DNA of 64,000 nt, taken from NCBI GenBank assembly GCA_903897145.1, contig CAIUAN010000038.1:186001-250000 (forward strand), read 5' to 3'. Of the stretch, positions 18,005 to 27,100 are shown one piece after another. Origin of the DNA: an uncultured Bacteroidia bacterium. GTDB lineage: Bacteria > Bacteroidota > Bacteroidia > Bacteroidales > Prolixibacteraceae. Below the pieces are notes generated by a model. That model worked only from the letters and a program-made list of their open reading frames with translations. It had not been told where the DNA came from and did no database searches. Position numbers and translations under genes: made by a program. Position 1 is the first letter of the stretch. Each line of letters opens with the position of its first letter.

Positions 18005-19387
18005 CTATTCAGCATCGCTGTAAGCCGTTTCGTGGTGTTGAGTAATATCCAATCCAGCATCTTCTTCTTCTTCGGTGGCGCGGATACCTAAAGTTTTTTC
18101 AACAACTTTAAATAATATAATCGTCATCACACCTGAATAAATCAAGGTTGCTGCAATGGCAATTAATTGTATTCCCAACTGTTTAGAGTTTCCATAGAAA
18201 GTTCCTGAGTAAGCAGATTGGATCAATGGAGAAGCAAATAGACCTGTTGCAATTGCTCCCCAGATTCCACCAATTCCATGAACTCCAAAAGCATCCAATG
18301 AATCATCGTAGCCAAATTTAACTTTAACAACGCTGACCATAAAGAAGCAGAACACAGAAACCAAAAGACCAATGATCAATGCACCTGTAACATCTACAAA
18401 ACCAGCGGCAGGGGTAATTGCGACAAGACCGGCAACAGCACCAGTAGCAATACCAACTACGGTAGGTTTCTTATTGATAAACCAATCAAGCAAGGCCCAT
18501 GATAGAGCAGCTGCTGCAGCAGCAACGTGCGTAGTTAGGAATGCGCTAGCAGCAAGACCATCGGCAGCTAAGCCACTTCCAGCGTTGAATCCGAACCATC
18601 CAAACCATAGTAAAGCAGCGCCAATAACAACATAAGGAATATTGTGTGGCGCAGTAATATGCTGACCAGCTGGTAAGCGACGTTTTCCTAACATAACTGC
18701 AGTAACTAAAGCGGCTATACCAGCATTAATATGAACGACAGTTCCCCCAGCAAAGTCAAGAGCGCCTAATTTAAACAACCATCCGTCAGCTGACCATACC
18801 CAGTGAGCAACTGGATTGTACACAACGATTGCCCAGAGCAATGAAAATACTAAGAATCCGCGAAATTTCATCCGTTCAGCAAACGCACCAATGATCAAGG
18901 CAGGTGTGATTACGGCAAACATACACTGAAATAAAACAAATACTAAGTGAGGAATTCGTTCTGTTTCTTGAGAGATAAAGTATGGACTAACATCGCTAAT
19001 ACCGATACCTTTCAGGAAGGCCCAATCAAATCCACCAATATAAGGGGCCAAGGCACCCGTTGATGAACCAAAGGCATTACTGTAACCAAACACAACCCAC
19101 TCTAAAGTTATAACTGCAGTTAAGATAAAACACTGCATTAACACATTCAGAATATTTTTACTTCTAACCAGACCACCATAAAACAAAGCAAGTCCAGGAA
19201 TTGTCATTAACATTACAAGTGCGGTTGCAACAAGCATCCAAGCCGTATTTCCGGCACTAATAAAAGGGACAGGCTTAGCTGCTACTGGAGCCGCTGCTGC
19301 TGCAGCTGCTTGAGCAAAGGAAAGAACTGGCAAAAGCGCTGATAACCCTAGGGGTAATCCGATATATTTTATAAATTTATTTATCAT
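18005..19387 (-). CDS. amt: Ammonium transporter
   Basis: A 460-residue Amt/Mep/Rh-family channel. An N-terminal cleavable-looking signal (LPLGLSALLPVLSFAQ) with an Ala-rich linker precedes eleven membrane helices. Diagnostic stretches are NTAWMLVATALVMLMTIPGLALFYGGLVR, GAFAERMKFRGF, the pore-region DFAGGTVVHINAGIAALV with conserved His, and AFGVHGIGGIWGAIATGLFA with the twin-His partner. It passes ammonium across the inner membrane. It lies 23 bases after the PII gene, the usual Amt-GlnK pairing in which PII blocks the channel when nitrogen is plentiful. A porin-like gene heads the same run. Confidence 0.96.
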   Translation of the reverse strand: MINKFIKYIGLPLGLSALLPVLSFAQAAAAAAAPVAAKPVPFISAGNTAWMLVATALVMLMTIPGLALFYGGLVRSKNILNVLMQCFILTAVITLEWVVFGYSNAFGSSTGALAPYIGGFDWAFLKGIGISDVSPYFISQETERIPHLVFVLFQCMFAVITPALIIGAFAERMKFRGFLVFSLLWAIVVYNPVAHWVWSADGWLFKLGALDFAGGTVVHINAGIAALVTAVMLGKRRLPAGQHITAPHNIPYVVIGAALLWFGWFGFNAGSGLAADGLAASAFLTTHVAAAAAALSWALLDWFINKKPTVVGIATGAVAGLVAITPAAGFVDVTGALIIGLLVSVFCFFMVSVVKVKFGYDDSLDAFGVHGIGGIWGAIATGLFASPLIQSAYSGTFYGNSKQLGIQLIAIAATLIYSGVMTIILFKVVEKTLGIRATEEEEDAGLDITQHHETAYSDAE

Positions 19388-19410
19388 AGCGTTTAAAATT
19401 AAAATTTGAC

Positions 19411-19758
19411 TTATTTTTTATCGTAAAGAGCATCATCACCTTGATCGCCGGTTCGAATACGAATAGATTGATCGATTTGAGTAACAAATATTCGACCGTC
19501 TCCAGATTCTCCAGTATAGGCAGATTTTAAAATGGCATTAATAGATTTCTCTACATTAATATCTCGCACTACAAAAGAGATGTATACTCTATCAATAGTG
19601 TTCACATCATAAGCCACACCGCGAAATATAAGTCCTTGTTTAGCAGATCCCTGACCTTTTACTTCCCACCAAGAAAGAAAGTCAATATCAGCTTCATGCA
19701 AAGCTTTTCTTACCACTTCAAATTTTGATTTACGAACAATAGCTTCAACTTTTTTCAT
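19411..19758 (-). CDS. PII nitrogen regulatory protein
   Basis: A 115-residue PII signalling protein (GlnB/GlnK family) that senses ATP/ADP and 2-oxoglutarate. The T-loop runs VKGQGSAKQGLIFRGVAYDV and is one residue shorter than that of E. coli GlnB. Tyr50 aligns with the uridylylated Tyr51, while Tyr46 is replaced by Phe45. The C-terminal TGESGDGRIFV and IRIRTGD nucleotide-binding segments are conserved. It is coupled to amt, so GlnK-like control of ammonium import is the likely job. Whether it is uridylylated here is unknown; no glnD is in the window. Confidence 0.93.
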   Translation of the reverse strand: MKKVEAIVRKSKFEVVRKALHEADIDFLSWWEVKGQGSAKQGLIFRGVAYDVNTIDRVYISFVVRDINVEKSINAILKSAYTGESGDGRIFVTQIDQSIRIRTGDQGDDALYDKK

Positions 19759-19784
19759 GACTTTAAGATTTTACGTTTATACTG

Positions 19785-20447
19785 TTACAAAGTAAATCCT
19801 AACACAAAGAATATTTGATCTTTTTCAGGATTTAAAATTACTTTTCCTGTTAAAGGAAGAGAAAATTTATCAGAAATTGCAATTGTTTTAGTGGTAGACA
19901 GACCTATATTAACAATATTAAAGTTTTTGTCACTTGAATATTGCTTATTTCCAGCTCCAACAAATATGCTACAAGTTTTCAAAGCTAAGGCCGTTTCCAC
20001 ATAGATATCGTTATTTACGTTAGCAAAAGCATAGTTACCAACAATACTGAACTTTCCTGAGGTAAATCCAGGAGAAATTTCGAAAAAGTGAGGAGCTTTA
20101 TAAGTAGTATAGTTACCTACACTTCCAGGCTCTGCAGGAAAATAATAGTCGGTCAGTGTTAAACTAAATCCGCTTTTAAAAGCATAGGTCATAAACATAT
20201 CAGCTTCTGTCGCAGTTGTAACACCAGACAATGAATAGCTACCCCATGCACCTAATGTAAAACCACCATCTACATATTTGATTGTTGGCTGAACGACGGG
20301 TGAATTTCCAAAATCACTACCTCTCCAGTTGTAACGGTTGTAAAAATCGGCTCCAGTAGTCCAAGCCCCTTTTGACTCTTGCGCAGATGCGCTAAATGAA
20401 ATGATTGAAAACAATGCAACAATTAATCCTAATGTAACTTTTTTCAT
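19785..20447 (-). CDS. Outer-membrane beta-barrel protein, TorF-like putative porin
   Basis: A 220-residue secreted protein with a clear signal peptide (VALFSIISFSASAQ). The mature part has alternating hydrophobic/aromatic beta strands with Gly/Asn turns and ends with VILNPEKDQIFFVLGFTL, a terminal aromatic-leucine strand suited to BAM-dependent insertion. The segment TGADFYNRYNWRGSDFGNSP resembles the N-terminus of the TorF (Gcw_chp, TIGR02001) porin-like family. It leads the run porin-PII-amt, so it is probably nitrogen regulated and may let ammonium or small solutes through the outer membrane. The substrate is inference. Confidence 0.72.
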   Translation of the reverse strand: MKKVTLGLIVALFSIISFSASAQESKGAWTTGADFYNRYNWRGSDFGNSPVVQPTIKYVDGGFTLGAWGSYSLSGVTTATEADMFMTYAFKSGFSLTLTDYYFPAEPGSVGNYTTYKAPHFFEISPGFTSGKFSIVGNYAFANVNNDIYVETALALKTCSIFVGAGNKQYSSDKNFNIVNIGLSTTKTIAISDKFSLPLTGKVILNPEKDQIFFVLGFTL

Positions 20448-20902
20448 AATGGTTCTTTTTTAATTTAACAATGATTATAATAATTCTAAGTAAAAAACAC
20501 TTCAATAAAATTTTTCTGTAAAAAGTAAAAATTAAAGTAATACCCCCTATTTTTTACATAACTACTTCACAAATTTATGCAAAATCACATACGCACCCCC
20601 TAATTTCTACCTAAATTTATTCGAAATAACATTAATTTAACAATGAAATACCAACTTTAAACAAAAAACAGGTCACAACAAGCTAAAAATAAGCATTTTG
20701 ATATTAAAAACTAAAAAGCATGACATTTTGATATATTTTTAAATATAATTAATCATTATATCAAATTAAACAAAAATAAAAGATCAATTAGATATATCAT
20801 TTTTGCATTTTAAAAACTAGAATAGCAACTTAAAAAACATTCCAATTACAACATTTCAAGTATCAGAATAAACCTTATATTTGGGAAAAGCAGCATTAAC
20901 AA
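20448..20902. other. AT-rich divergent intergenic region with two -7 candidates
   Basis: 455 bases between divergent genes. For the plus-strand phosphatase, TATATTTG at 20876-20883 matches the phylum's -7 element, with only TTTC (20854-20857) at the -33 position. For the minus-strand porin operon, CAAATTTA at 20570-20577 reads TAAATTTG on the minus strand, without a clear -33. No sigma-54 GG-N10-GC element, small ORF or RNA structure was found. The middle (20640-20800) is very AT-rich. Confidence 0.4.
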
Positions 20903-22285
20903 ATGAAAAGCACTAAAAAGCTACAGATATGGGGAGTCGTAGCGATACTAATTCTATTGACTCTCTGGCTAAAGTGGGATAACTGGTTCTACAATCCGAT
21001 AGAACCAACCTACCAAACAAATGGGAATCCTTCACGCATTCTTATTACGTGCTCTGGCGACTTTTTAACCTCACGGGATATTACGTGGCAGTCAGATCCG
21101 GAATCACTGAAGGGAAGCATTCAATACCTTGACTTATCAAAACCATCAGATACCACAATCATGTATGTCGATGGATTAACCATCAAGACAAGCGGAGGCG
21201 CTGCTGCTTACTTTAAAATCAAATTGAAAAATCTAACCCCTGGCAGCACCTATAAGTATAGAGTTTCAAATAAGTCAAACCATTCTGAATGGGCTGAATT
21301 TAAAATTGCACCACTAACCGATCACTCTTATTCATTTATCTACCTGGGGGACGTGCAAGATTCGATCAACGGACAATCTAGCACACTATTTCAAAAAGCA
21401 TTCGACAGTCAAAAAGAAGCCGCATTTATTATGTTCGTGGGAGATATGATCGAACGCCCCCATGATGCTTATTGGGGTGAGTGGTTTAGAGCTGGAGGTG
21501 ATCGCTTTCGAACAACTCCAGTCATAGCAACACCAGGAAATCATGAATATTACAAAGGAATCGTGCAAAAACTTGACGAAAGATGGACGAGCCATTTTTC
21601 TTTTCCAACCAATGGTCCAGAAAATTTTCTTGGCAGAGCCTATTATTGGGATTATCAAAATACAAGATTTATCAGCATTGACACAAATGGCATTCAATCG
21701 ATATCATCGGCATTAGAGCAAAGAAGCTGGTTAAAAAAAGTGCTTGAAACAAACCATCAGAAATGGACAATTGTGTTCATGCATCATCCACTCTACTCGA
21801 CTAGCAGAGGTCGTGACTATTTCTACTTAAGGACTCTTTTTAAATCACTTTTTGACAAATACAGCGTAGACCTAGTCTTGGCCGGACACGATCATGCCTA
21901 TGGAAGGGCATCATCAATACCAAATTCAGAAAATACTGGCAAGCAAGGTCCAATTTACATTGTAGCTCACGCAAGTCCGAAAGTATACGACATTGACTTT
22001 TCGAATAAAATGGATAAACTCGCTTCAAATACAGCTACCTATCAACTGCTCAATGTGTCCAAAGATTCAATTAAACTTTCGGCTTTCACTGCAAAGGGAG
22101 TCTACTTCGATGGATTCAAACTTCAAAAAGATAGCACCGGAGCTAAGAAAGTTACAATCTACACGACGAAATCAGACCCACAATATTTAAGTCCGACAAA
22201 AAGTTACCTTCAGAAAAGCTCAAAAAAAGAGATCGAGAAATACCACCAAGAGATGCAGCAATGGATTTCTAAAAAAAATCCTTAA
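20903..22285 (+). CDS. Purple-acid-phosphatase-like metallophosphoesterase, membrane anchored
   Basis: A 460-residue protein. Residues about 8-25 form an uncleaved N-terminal membrane anchor (LQIWGVVAILILLTLWLKW). A fibronectin-like purple acid phosphatase N-domain follows (about 30-135), then a calcineurin-type phosphoesterase domain with motifs IYLGDVQDS, FVGDMIERPHD, TPGNHEYYKG, VFMHHPLYS and LVLAGHDHAYGR, which supply all the expected metal ligands. It should hydrolyse phosphomonoesters or related substrates in the periplasm, and phosphate scavenging is the usual role. It is transcribed alone, 146 bases before argH; the substrate is unassigned. Confidence 0.9.
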   Translation: MKSTKKLQIWGVVAILILLTLWLKWDNWFYNPIEPTYQTNGNPSRILITCSGDFLTSRDITWQSDPESLKGSIQYLDLSKPSDTTIMYVDGLTIKTSGGAAAYFKIKLKNLTPGSTYKYRVSNKSNHSEWAEFKIAPLTDHSYSFIYLGDVQDSINGQSSTLFQKAFDSQKEAAFIMFVGDMIERPHDAYWGEWFRAGGDRFRTTPVIATPGNHEYYKGIVQKLDERWTSHFSFPTNGPENFLGRAYYWDYQNTRFISIDTNGIQSISSALEQRSWLKKVLETNHQKWTIVFMHHPLYSTSRGRDYFYLRTLFKSLFDKYSVDLVLAGHDHAYGRASSIPNSENTGKQGPIYIVAHASPKVYDIDFSNKMDKLASNTATYQLLNVSKDSIKLSAFTAKGVYFDGFKLQKDSTGAKKVTIYTTKSDPQYLSPTKSYLQKSSKKEIEKYHQEMQQWISKKNP

Positions 22286-22431
22286 TCAGATAATTCAAGA
22301 GTAATTTTAGATCAACACTGCAATTACTTTATTCAAGATAAATCATGCAATTAATCAAAACTTAGAGTATATATTACTCATATTTTCTAGGATTATAATA
22401 ATTTTACATTTCATATTAAATCATCAAAAGA

Positions 22432-23766
22432 ATGAAGCTCTGGGACAAAGGGACTGAAACAAACAAGCTTATTGAAGCGTTTACGATTGGCAAAGACACT
22501 GAAATGGACACATTCCTAGCAGAGTTTGATGTGCTAGGATCTCTTGCGCATATCAAAATGCTTGAATCGATAGGATTACTTACCAAATCGGAACTTACCG
22601 CGCTTCAGTCTGAACTAAAAAACATTTACAACGAGATAAAAGTTGGTAATTTCACAATCGAATCAGGAAGCGAAGATGTGCACTCGCAAATAGAGCTAAT
22701 GCTCACTCGTAAACTTGGTGACACCGGAAAAAAAATTCACAGTGGACGTTCTCGCAATGATCAAGTACTTGTCGATTTAAAATTATTTGCCCGCAATGAG
22801 ATTAAAAACATTACCGGACAAGTTCACGAGCTCTTCGATTTGCTGATCTATCAAAGCGACAAATACCAAAATGTGCTTATGCCAGGCTATACGCATCTTC
22901 AGGTTGCAATGCCCTCATCGTTTGGTCTTTGGTTTGGTGCGTATGCTGAAAGCTTAGTCGACGACTTAATACTGCTTCAATCGGCCTACCAGATTACAGA
23001 TCAAAACCCGCTTGGTTCAGCAGCTGGCTATGGTTCGTCATTCCCCCTAAATCGCCAGATGACAACTGATTTATTAGGATTTAGCAGCTTGAACTACAAT
23101 GTTATATATGCCCAGATGGGAAGAGGTAAAGCTGAGAAAATTATCACATTTGCCTTATCATCTATTGCGGCAACATTATCACGTCTGGCCTATGATGTAT
23201 GTCTATTTATGAGCCAAAATTTCAATTTTGTTGCACTTCCGGATGAACTAACAACTGGATCAAGCATAATGCCACATAAAAAGAATCCAGATGTCTTTGA
23301 ACTACTTCGTTCGCACTGCAATAAACTTCAAGCATTACCCAATCAGATAATCTTGATAACGAACAATTTACCAAGCGGATATTTTAGGGACCTACAATTG
23401 ATCAAGGAATTATTCATCCCTGCATTCGGAGAACTAAATAGCTGTTTATCTATTTGCAGCTTTGCAGTTGCAAACATGAAAATCAATGAAAATATCTTAG
23501 CTGACAAAAAGTATGAAAACATTTATAGCGTGGAGGCTGTTAATGAATTAGTCATCAAAGGGACACCTTTCAGAGAGGCCTACAAGGAAATTGGGGAAGC
23601 AATCAAAAAAGATGAATTTCATCCAACTAAAAACATCTCACATACCCATGAGGGAAGCATCGGAAATCTCTGTCTTCCTCAGATCCGTGAAAAGATGGAA
23701 AAAGTGATTAAATCGTTCAATTTCACGGTAGCTGATAAATCCATTGAAAAGCTGCTGTCGGAATAG
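22432..23766 (+). CDS. argH: Argininosuccinate lyase
   Basis: A 444-residue enzyme that splits argininosuccinate into arginine and fumarate, the last step of arginine synthesis. It shows the fumarase/aspartase superfamily signature GSSIMPHKKNPD with the catalytic Ser loop, the substrate-binding SGRSRNDQV, and YTHLQVAMP. It is on the opposite strand and 25 kb from the rest of the arginine cluster, so it has its own control. No ARG-box-like TGAAT repeat comparable to those near argR was noticed in the 146 bases before it. The first Met matches the usual family start (KLWDKG). Confidence 0.97.
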   Translation: MKLWDKGTETNKLIEAFTIGKDTEMDTFLAEFDVLGSLAHIKMLESIGLLTKSELTALQSELKNIYNEIKVGNFTIESGSEDVHSQIELMLTRKLGDTGKKIHSGRSRNDQVLVDLKLFARNEIKNITGQVHELFDLLIYQSDKYQNVLMPGYTHLQVAMPSSFGLWFGAYAESLVDDLILLQSAYQITDQNPLGSAAGYGSSFPLNRQMTTDLLGFSSLNYNVIYAQMGRGKAEKIITFALSSIAATLSRLAYDVCLFMSQNFNFVALPDELTTGSSIMPHKKNPDVFELLRSHCNKLQALPNQIILITNNLPSGYFRDLQLIKELFIPAFGELNSCLSICSFAVANMKINENILADKKYENIYSVEAVNELVIKGTPFREAYKEIGEAIKKDEFHPTKNISHTHEGSIGNLCLPQIREKMEKVIKSFNFTVADKSIEKLLSE

Positions 23767-24167
23767 GCTAGCTATAGAAAAATGATCAATTTGATTGAAG
23801 TTAAAAGCTTTGTAGGTTTGTTTCGCATCAATATATTCTCTTTTTGCACGTAAACAATTATTTTTTGTTCCAAATTGACATTTAATAATTATTTAATATC
23901 TCCCATTAGAATGCTGATTAACAGCTATTTTGGGCTATAAAACAGTCAAATCAGCAGAGAATGGTAGATTAAATCTAAATTACAGCTAAAAGAAGTAACA
24001 ATATTTGGTGCAAAAATTGTACTTTTGATTTTAGTTTTTAAGAAATAGCCGTAATTTACTTTCATTCTGTTACCGAATACTGCTTTTTAACGAATAATTA
24101 CCAACAAGAAAACAAAAAATACTTCCAATCTGATTACAGGGATGAAGTTTTGCTAATTTTATAACAC
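23767..24167. promoter_or_regulatory. gltB upstream region with -7 element
   Basis: A 401-base gap. TACTTTTG at 24020-24027 fits the -7 TAnnTTTG element, but no TTG lies at the right distance upstream; the predicted leader would be about 135 bases. A 7-bp inverted repeat (GCTGATT at 23913-23919 with AATCAGC at 23949-23955) sits about 65 bases before that element and could be an operator. No terminator for argH was identified. Confidence 0.35.
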
Positions 24168-27100
24168 ATGGAATCAAGTAGTTTCCCCAAAGCCCAAGGG
24201 CTGTATGACCCTAAAAATGAACATGATGCCTGCGGAATTGGCTTCGTAGCACACATTAAAGGTCATAAATCGCACGATATTATCGAAAGAGGACTTACCG
24301 TATTGGTAAATATGGACCATCGTGGTGCCACCAGCTCAGATAACAAGACGGGTGATGGCGCAGGAATTTTAATGCAATTACCTCATGACTTCTACCTCAA
24401 TTTAAAAATTGCGGTTCCAGAAGCAGGGAAATATGGCACAGGGCTTGTATTTCTTCCTGAAGATAAAAAGGAAGCTGCTCATTGTGAAGAAATTCTGAAT
24501 CAATTTGTAGCCGCTGAAGGACTTGAGTTAATCTCATGGCGTGATGTGCCTGTTGATAGCAGTGTAATTGGAGAAATAGCAAAACGATCAGAACCATTCA
24601 TTCGTCAGATATTTGTTAAAGGAGATTACGAACAAGATATTCTTGAGCGGAAACTCTTCTTAGCAAGAAAACAAGCTGAGCGAAGTATAAGAGAATCAAA
24701 TCTTACTCAAAAAGATGCTTTTTGTCTTCCTAGTTTTTCTAGCAAGACATTGATATACAAAGGGATGTTTACGCCAGATCAATTAAGAGACTATTTCAAA
24801 GATCTCACCAATCCGGCTATGACAAGTGCTATTGCATTGGTCCATTCTCGTTTCAGCACAAATACATTTCCAACTTGGAGTCTGGCACAACCATTTAGAA
24901 TGATTGCACACAATGGTGAAATTAACACCATTAAGGGAAATCGTCAATGGATGCATGCCAGAGAGTCGCTTCTTGAAAGTGATCTTTTTGGAAGTGAAAT
25001 TGAAAAAATATTTCCAATTATTGAACCAGGAAAATCTGATTCTGCCTCATTTGACAATACATTGGAGTTCCTTCACTTAGCAGGCAGAAGCATGCCTCAC
25101 TCGATTTGTATGATGATTCCAGAGTCATTTAACGAGAAGAATCCAATTCCGGAGGATTTGAAAGCTTTTTACGAATATCACTCTACCATAATGGAACCTT
25201 GGGATGGTCCAGCTTCTATGGTATTCTCTGATGGAAGATACATCGGTGGAACATTGGATAGAAGTGGATTACGTCCATCTCGCTATGTGATTACCAAAAA
25301 TGATTTGATCGTAATGGGATCAGAAGTTGGGGTTCAGGTATTCAAAGCGGACGAGATTAAAGAGAAGGGTCGTCTAAGACCAGGAAAACTGCTTCTAGTT
25401 GATACTGAACGAGGAATAATTATTCCAGACCAAGAAGTCAAAGCCGAATTAAGCCAACGGAATCCTTATGGTGACTGGCTTAAAGAGAACAGATTAGAGC
25501 TTGAGAAAATCTCAGTGCGTCAACGTGTACCTTCCAATATAGGTGATCTTTTTGGCCCTTACTCAAAGGCATTTGGATACAGCAAAGAGGAGATGATGAT
25601 TGTCATCAAAGAGATGGCAGAAACGGCTCAAGAACCTACAAGTTCGATGGGTAATGATACTCCACTTGCCGTTTTATCCGACAAGCCAAAACGTTTCTTC
25701 AGCTATTTCAGACAACTTTTTGCGCAGGTTACCAACCCACCTATTGATCCAATCAGAGAAGGCTTGGTGATGTCGTTAACTCATTACATTGGCTCGGTAA
25801 GTAGTAACATACTAGAGGAGACACCAAACCATTGTAGCCTAATCAAATTTGATAGTCCAATCATTACCAATACTGATCTTGGAAAGATTAAAGATCTAAA
25901 GCACGAATCGTTTACTCATGCGATTATCCCTATGCTTTTCCCAGTTAATGGTGGAGCGGCAGGGTTTAAAAAAGCTTTTGATGCGATGTTGGTAGAGGCT
26001 GAAAAAGCAGTAGACGAAAATAAAAACTTCATCATTCTGAGCGATCGCAACGTAGATGAAAATATGGCTCCAATACCATCTTTATTATCAGTTGCGGCAG
26101 TGCATCATCATCTCATCAAGAGTAAGAAAAGAATGCAGATTGGCATTATCGTGGAGAGCGGTGAACCACGAGAAATCATGCATTTTGCATTGTTATTTGG
26201 TTATGGCGCAAGCGTTGTCAATCCATATCTCGCCTTTGCTGCTATTGACTACTTGGTCAATGAAGAGGAGATAAAATTACCGTACGCGGAAGCTCGGAAA
26301 AACTACATTAAATCGATTGACAAAGGCTTGCTAAAAGTGATCTCGAAGATGGGTATCTCTACTTTACAATCTTACCATGGAGCAGAGCTATTTGAGGCAG
26401 TAGGAGTCAGTGATGAACTTATTGATAATTACTTTAAAGGAACACCATCGCGTATTGGTGGGGTAAGCTACGAAGAGATCTTTAAAGAAGCGATGATCTT
26501 CCATGATGACGCTTATAAAAATCCAACCAAGAAAGTTTCATTTTCAACGGTTGGAGAATATCACTATAGAAATCAAGGTGAGTTCCATGCTTGGAATCCA
26601 CAAAGTGTTGGATTACTGCAATGGGCGACTAAGTCTGATGATTATCAGACCTATAAAAAATTCAGCAAACTAGTTGATGAGCAAAATTCGCAACCTGCAT
26701 TTATTCGTGGCATCTTAAAATGGAAGCATAATCCAATTCCAATTGAGGAAGTTGAGCCTGCTGAAAACATTATGAAACGGTTTGTAACCGGGGCTATGTC
26801 ATACGGATCAATTTCAAAAGAGGCTCACGAGGCTATTGCGGTGGCAATGAATATTATTGGAGGTCGCAGCAATACGGGTGAGGGTGGAGAAGATGCAGGT
26901 CGATTTGGAACAGATCGTAATTCAAAAATCAAACAGATTGCATCGGGTCGTTTTGGGGTTACTAATAACTACTTAATCAATGCACAAGAACTTCAGATAA
27001 AAATTGCTCAAGGTGCAAAACCTGGAGAGGGAGGCCAGCTTCCGGGCTTTAAGATCAATAAAATCATTGCTAAATTAAGACATTCTACACCAGGAATTAC

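Noticed and set aside
19411-19758. PII seeming to lack the uridylylated tyrosine (FRG in the T-loop).
   Set aside because: Residue counting shows Phe45 aligns with Tyr46 and Tyr50 aligns with Tyr51; the modification site is kept.
20448-20902. A sigma-54 promoter for the porin-PII-amt operon.
   Set aside because: No GG-N10-GC spacing could be found on the minus strand; the best GG and GC are 15 bases apart.
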